Shown here piece after piece: positions 62,045 to 64,000 of a stretch of 64,000 nucleotides of DNA. The position numbers and the translations under genes were made by a program. Within the stretch, counting starts at the first letter, position 1, and each line of letters opens with the position of its first letter. The notes under the pieces are model-generated. The model saw only the letters and a program-made list of their open reading frames with translations. It was not told where the DNA came from and ran no database searches. The stretch spans positions 1,798,001 through 1,862,000 of the forward strand of contig NZ_CP171843.1 of the NCBI RefSeq assembly GCF_048020265.1, written 5' to 3'. Source of the stretch: Limnohabitans_A sp048020265. Lineage in GTDB: Bacteria; Pseudomonadota; Gammaproteobacteria; Burkholderiales; Burkholderiaceae_C.

Positions 62045-63322
62045 TCAATAGAACCAACGGGCTGGCACCATGACCAAGGCCGGGAACGCCACCATGGCGA
62101 ACATGATGATGAATTGGGCGATCATGAACGGCATCACGCCGCGCGTGACTTCGTCCATGCTGATTTTGCCGACACCCGCCACCGCATTGAGCACCGTGCC
62201 CACGGGTGGTGTGATCAGACCAATCGCATTGTTGATGATGAACAATACGCCGAAGTAAACCGGGTCAATGCCAGCGGCCTTGACCACAGGCATGAGCACA
62301 GGCGTCAAGAGCAGGATGGTCGGTGTCATGTCAAGCGCGGTGCCCACCACCATGGTGATGACCATGATGGTCAACATCAGCAAGCGTGGGCTGTCCAGCA
62401 AAGGCTGCAACAGCTCGATCAACTGGGCGGGCAAGTTGGCCACCGTGATCAGCCAGGCAGAAACCATGGCTGCGGCCACCAAAAACATCACGATCGCGCT
62501 GGTCTTGGCCGAATTCACAAACAAGGGGTACAGATCTTTCAGACCCAGTTCGCGGTAGATGAAGGTGGAGATGAACAGCGCGTACACCGCCGCCACCACA
62601 GCGGCTTCGGTGGGTGTGAAAACGCCGAACTTGAGACCGAACACCACGATCAAGGGCAACACCAAGGCCCAGGTGGCCTCGCGCATGGCCACCAGGATCT
62701 CGCCCATGGATTTGCGGGGCGGCACTTGCACCACCTCGCGCCGCGCCAGCCACCACCAGGTGATCCACAGCGATGCACCCAGCAGGATGCCGGGCACGAT
62801 ACCGGCCATGAACAGCTTGGAGATGGACACATTGCCCGCCACGCCAAAGATCACAAAGCCGATGCTGGGTGGGATGACCGGGGCGATGATGCCAGCCGAA
62901 GCGATCAGTCCGGCCGAGCGGGCCCGGTCATGGCCTGCCGCGACCATCATGGGCAACAACAAGGCCGACAGCGCCGCCGCATCGGCCACGGCAGAGCCCG
63001 ACAAGGCGGCCATGATCACAGCCGCCATGATGGTCACGTAACCCAAACCGCCTTTGATGTGCCCCACGCAAGCCATCGCAAAGTTCACGATGCGGCGCGA
63101 CAGGCCGCCCGCGTTCATGATTTCACCGGCCAGCATGAAGAATGGCACCGCCAGCAAAGGAAAACTGTTGGAGCCTTCGAGCAGGTTCTGCGCCAGGATC
63201 TGGGCATCGAACATGTCCAGATGCCACATCAGGGCCACACCGCAGATCAGCAAAGAAAACGCGATCGGGATGCCAATGGCCATCGCACCGATCAATGAAA
63301 AAACAAAAATGGCAATTGTCAT
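62045..63322 (-). CDS. dctM: TRAP transporter large permease DctM
   Basis: This 425-aa membrane protein has about twelve hydrophobic segments and the DctM motifs LAVPFFMLAGEIMNAGG, GSAVADAAAL and IGLITPPVGTVLN. It forms the sodium-driven transport path with DctQ. ATG 63322 is used because residues upstream in the open frame are basic and overlap dctQ. Confidence 0.95.
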   Translation of the reverse strand: MTIAIFVFSLIGAMAIGIPIAFSLLICGVALMWHLDMFDAQILAQNLLEGSNSFPLLAVPFFMLAGEIMNAGGLSRRIVNFAMACVGHIKGGLGYVTIMAAVIMAALSGSAVADAAALSALLLPMMVAAGHDRARSAGLIASAGIIAPVIPPSIGFVIFGVAGNVSISKLFMAGIVPGILLGASLWITWWWLARREVVQVPPRKSMGEILVAMREATWALVLPLIVVFGLKFGVFTPTEAAVVAAVYALFISTFIYRELGLKDLYPLFVNSAKTSAIVMFLVAAAMVSAWLITVANLPAQLIELLQPLLDSPRLLMLTIMVITMVVGTALDMTPTILLLTPVLMPVVKAAGIDPVYFGVLFIINNAIGLITPPVGTVLNAVAGVGKISMDEVTRGVMPFMIAQFIIMFAMVAFPALVMVPARWFY

Positions 63323-63339
63323 GTCCGTCTCCCTGGCGC

Positions 63340-63873
63340 TCAGGCTTTGTCTGCGCCGTGCGGCGACTCTTCGGATTCCTGGATCATGACCAGGTCTTCG
63401 TCGCGCATTTGCCCCGTGAGCAAGCGCAGCAGTTCGGTCAACAAGATCAAACCGCCCAGCACCGCAAACACCACACCGGGTGCATAAATCCAGGCCATCG
63501 AGACTTCCATCACGGCACTGGTGCTGTCCAGGTTGATCATGGCTTGCTGGTAGGCGCCGCTGAACAGCAGCCAGCAAATGAACAACATGGCCAGGTAGGA
63601 GAGGGCCAGACAGAACTTTTTACCCGCTGGACCGAGCTTGCCCACCAGCATGTCGGTGCCCAGATGTCCGTGGTCTTTCAGGGCGATGATCGCGCCCATG
63701 AACGTCATCCAGACAAACAACCAGCGTGACAACTCTTCTGACAAGGTGATGCCCGAGTTGAAGCCATAGCGCATGACCACGTTGCCGAACACGAGCACCA
63801 CCATCACGGCCAAGCACGCCGCAATGACCACGTTCAGGGCTTTGCAAAACCCGTCAATGAATTTTTGAACCAC
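63340..63873 (-). CDS. dctQ: TRAP transporter small permease DctQ
   Basis: This 177-aa protein has four membrane helices (about 11-33, 50-68, 86-105 and 128-147) and the DctQ-type segment LSEELSRWLFVWMTFMGA. The start is GTG at 63873, with GGAG nearby; no ATG is near. It is the first gene of the TRAP/quinate operon, 17 bases before dctM. Confidence 0.92.
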   Translation of the reverse strand: MVQKFIDGFCKALNVVIAACLAVMVVLVFGNVVMRYGFNSGITLSEELSRWLFVWMTFMGAIIALKDHGHLGTDMLVGKLGPAGKKFCLALSYLAMLFICWLLFSGAYQQAMINLDSTSAVMEVSMAWIYAPGVVFAVLGGLILLTELLRLLTGQMRDEDLVMIQESEESPHGADKA

Positions 63874-63892
63874 CGCACAACTCCAGAAAAGG

Positions 63893-63927
63893 ACTAACCA
63901 TAATGTACGAACTGGTTAGTTTTTCAA
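63893..63927 (-). promoter_or_regulatory. Promoter and overlapping operator of the TRAP/quinate operon
   Basis: On the minus strand TTGAAA (63922-63927) and CATTAT (63900-63905) are spaced by 16 bases. An inverted repeat ACTAACCA (63893-63900) and TGGTTAGT (63913-63920), spacer 12, overlaps the spacer and the -10. The arrangement fits a repressor such as a TetR- or MarR-type protein, whose gene may start beyond the right edge. Confidence 0.55.
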
Positions 63928-64000
63928 GATCAGTATTTACCCGCATAGCCAAAATCCCCTGGTCGCTAGCAGTTATGCCGCTACGGCATGACTGACAAAG

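Noticed and set aside
63971..63989. Hairpin ATGCCG-CTA-CGGCAT at the right edge
   Set aside because: Short, cut off by the window edge and without a T-run; its role cannot be judged.

Overview
The window looks like chromosomal DNA of a betaproteobacterium of the order Burkholderiales, most likely family Comamonadaceae. The basis is GC-rich coding sequence, the nitrate reductase-ybiB-cobA order at the left end, a primary sigma factor with a long Lys/Ala/Pro-rich tail, a Bug-type binding protein and a complete gentisate pathway. The genus is inference. I saw no rRNA, tRNA, CRISPR array, integrase or insertion sequence.

Layout. 1-3256: end of an assimilatory nitrate reductase, then ybiB, cobA (siroheme) and a BaiN-type flavoprotein, converging on a patatin-type (type Vd) autotransporter (3246-5528). 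5795-12202: housekeeping block rpsU, yqeY, pmbA, darP, mog, rpoD. 12427-14784: a Crp/Fnr-type regulator, an orphan LivJ-like binding protein and a cysteine-cluster protein. 14810-23540: aromatic catabolism, with paaZ on the minus strand and a gentisate operon on the plus strand (3-hydroxybenzoate 6-hydroxylase, gentisate dioxygenase, fumarylpyruvate hydrolase, MFS transporter, Bug binding protein, maleylpyruvate isomerase). 23719-28812: a YciI-like protein, an aldo/keto reductase and a large DUF748/AsmA-like protein.

28984-47539 is the most unusual part. A Crp/Fnr-type regulator fused to C-terminal PAS sequence faces two paralogous giant repeat proteins (1345 and 2022 aa) across a 764-base regulatory gap. 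They are followed by a complete type I secretion system (TolC, ABC transporter, HlyD) and, in the same operon, by a GlmS-type glutamine amidotransferase domain that has lost its catalytic residues. The giants have no Sec signal and share a near-identical C-terminus, so they are probably exported by the adjacent transporter. Their mRNA leaders carry the same pair of hairpins with compensating base changes.

47559-57657 is a Tad/Flp pilus locus: tadG and tadE on the minus strand, and flp, tadV, rcpC, rcpA, a Met-rich lipoprotein, tadZ, tadA, tadB and tadC on the plus strand. Together with the giant proteins it makes about 29 kb of surface-attachment genes.

57750-63873 is a minus-strand operon for quinate/shikimate use: a TRAP transporter (dctQ, dctM, dctP), type II dehydroquinase, a shikimate dehydrogenase-like enzyme, and the two halves of a QuiC-type dehydroshikimate dehydratase encoded as separate genes. 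An inverted repeat lies inside its predicted promoter at 63893-63927.
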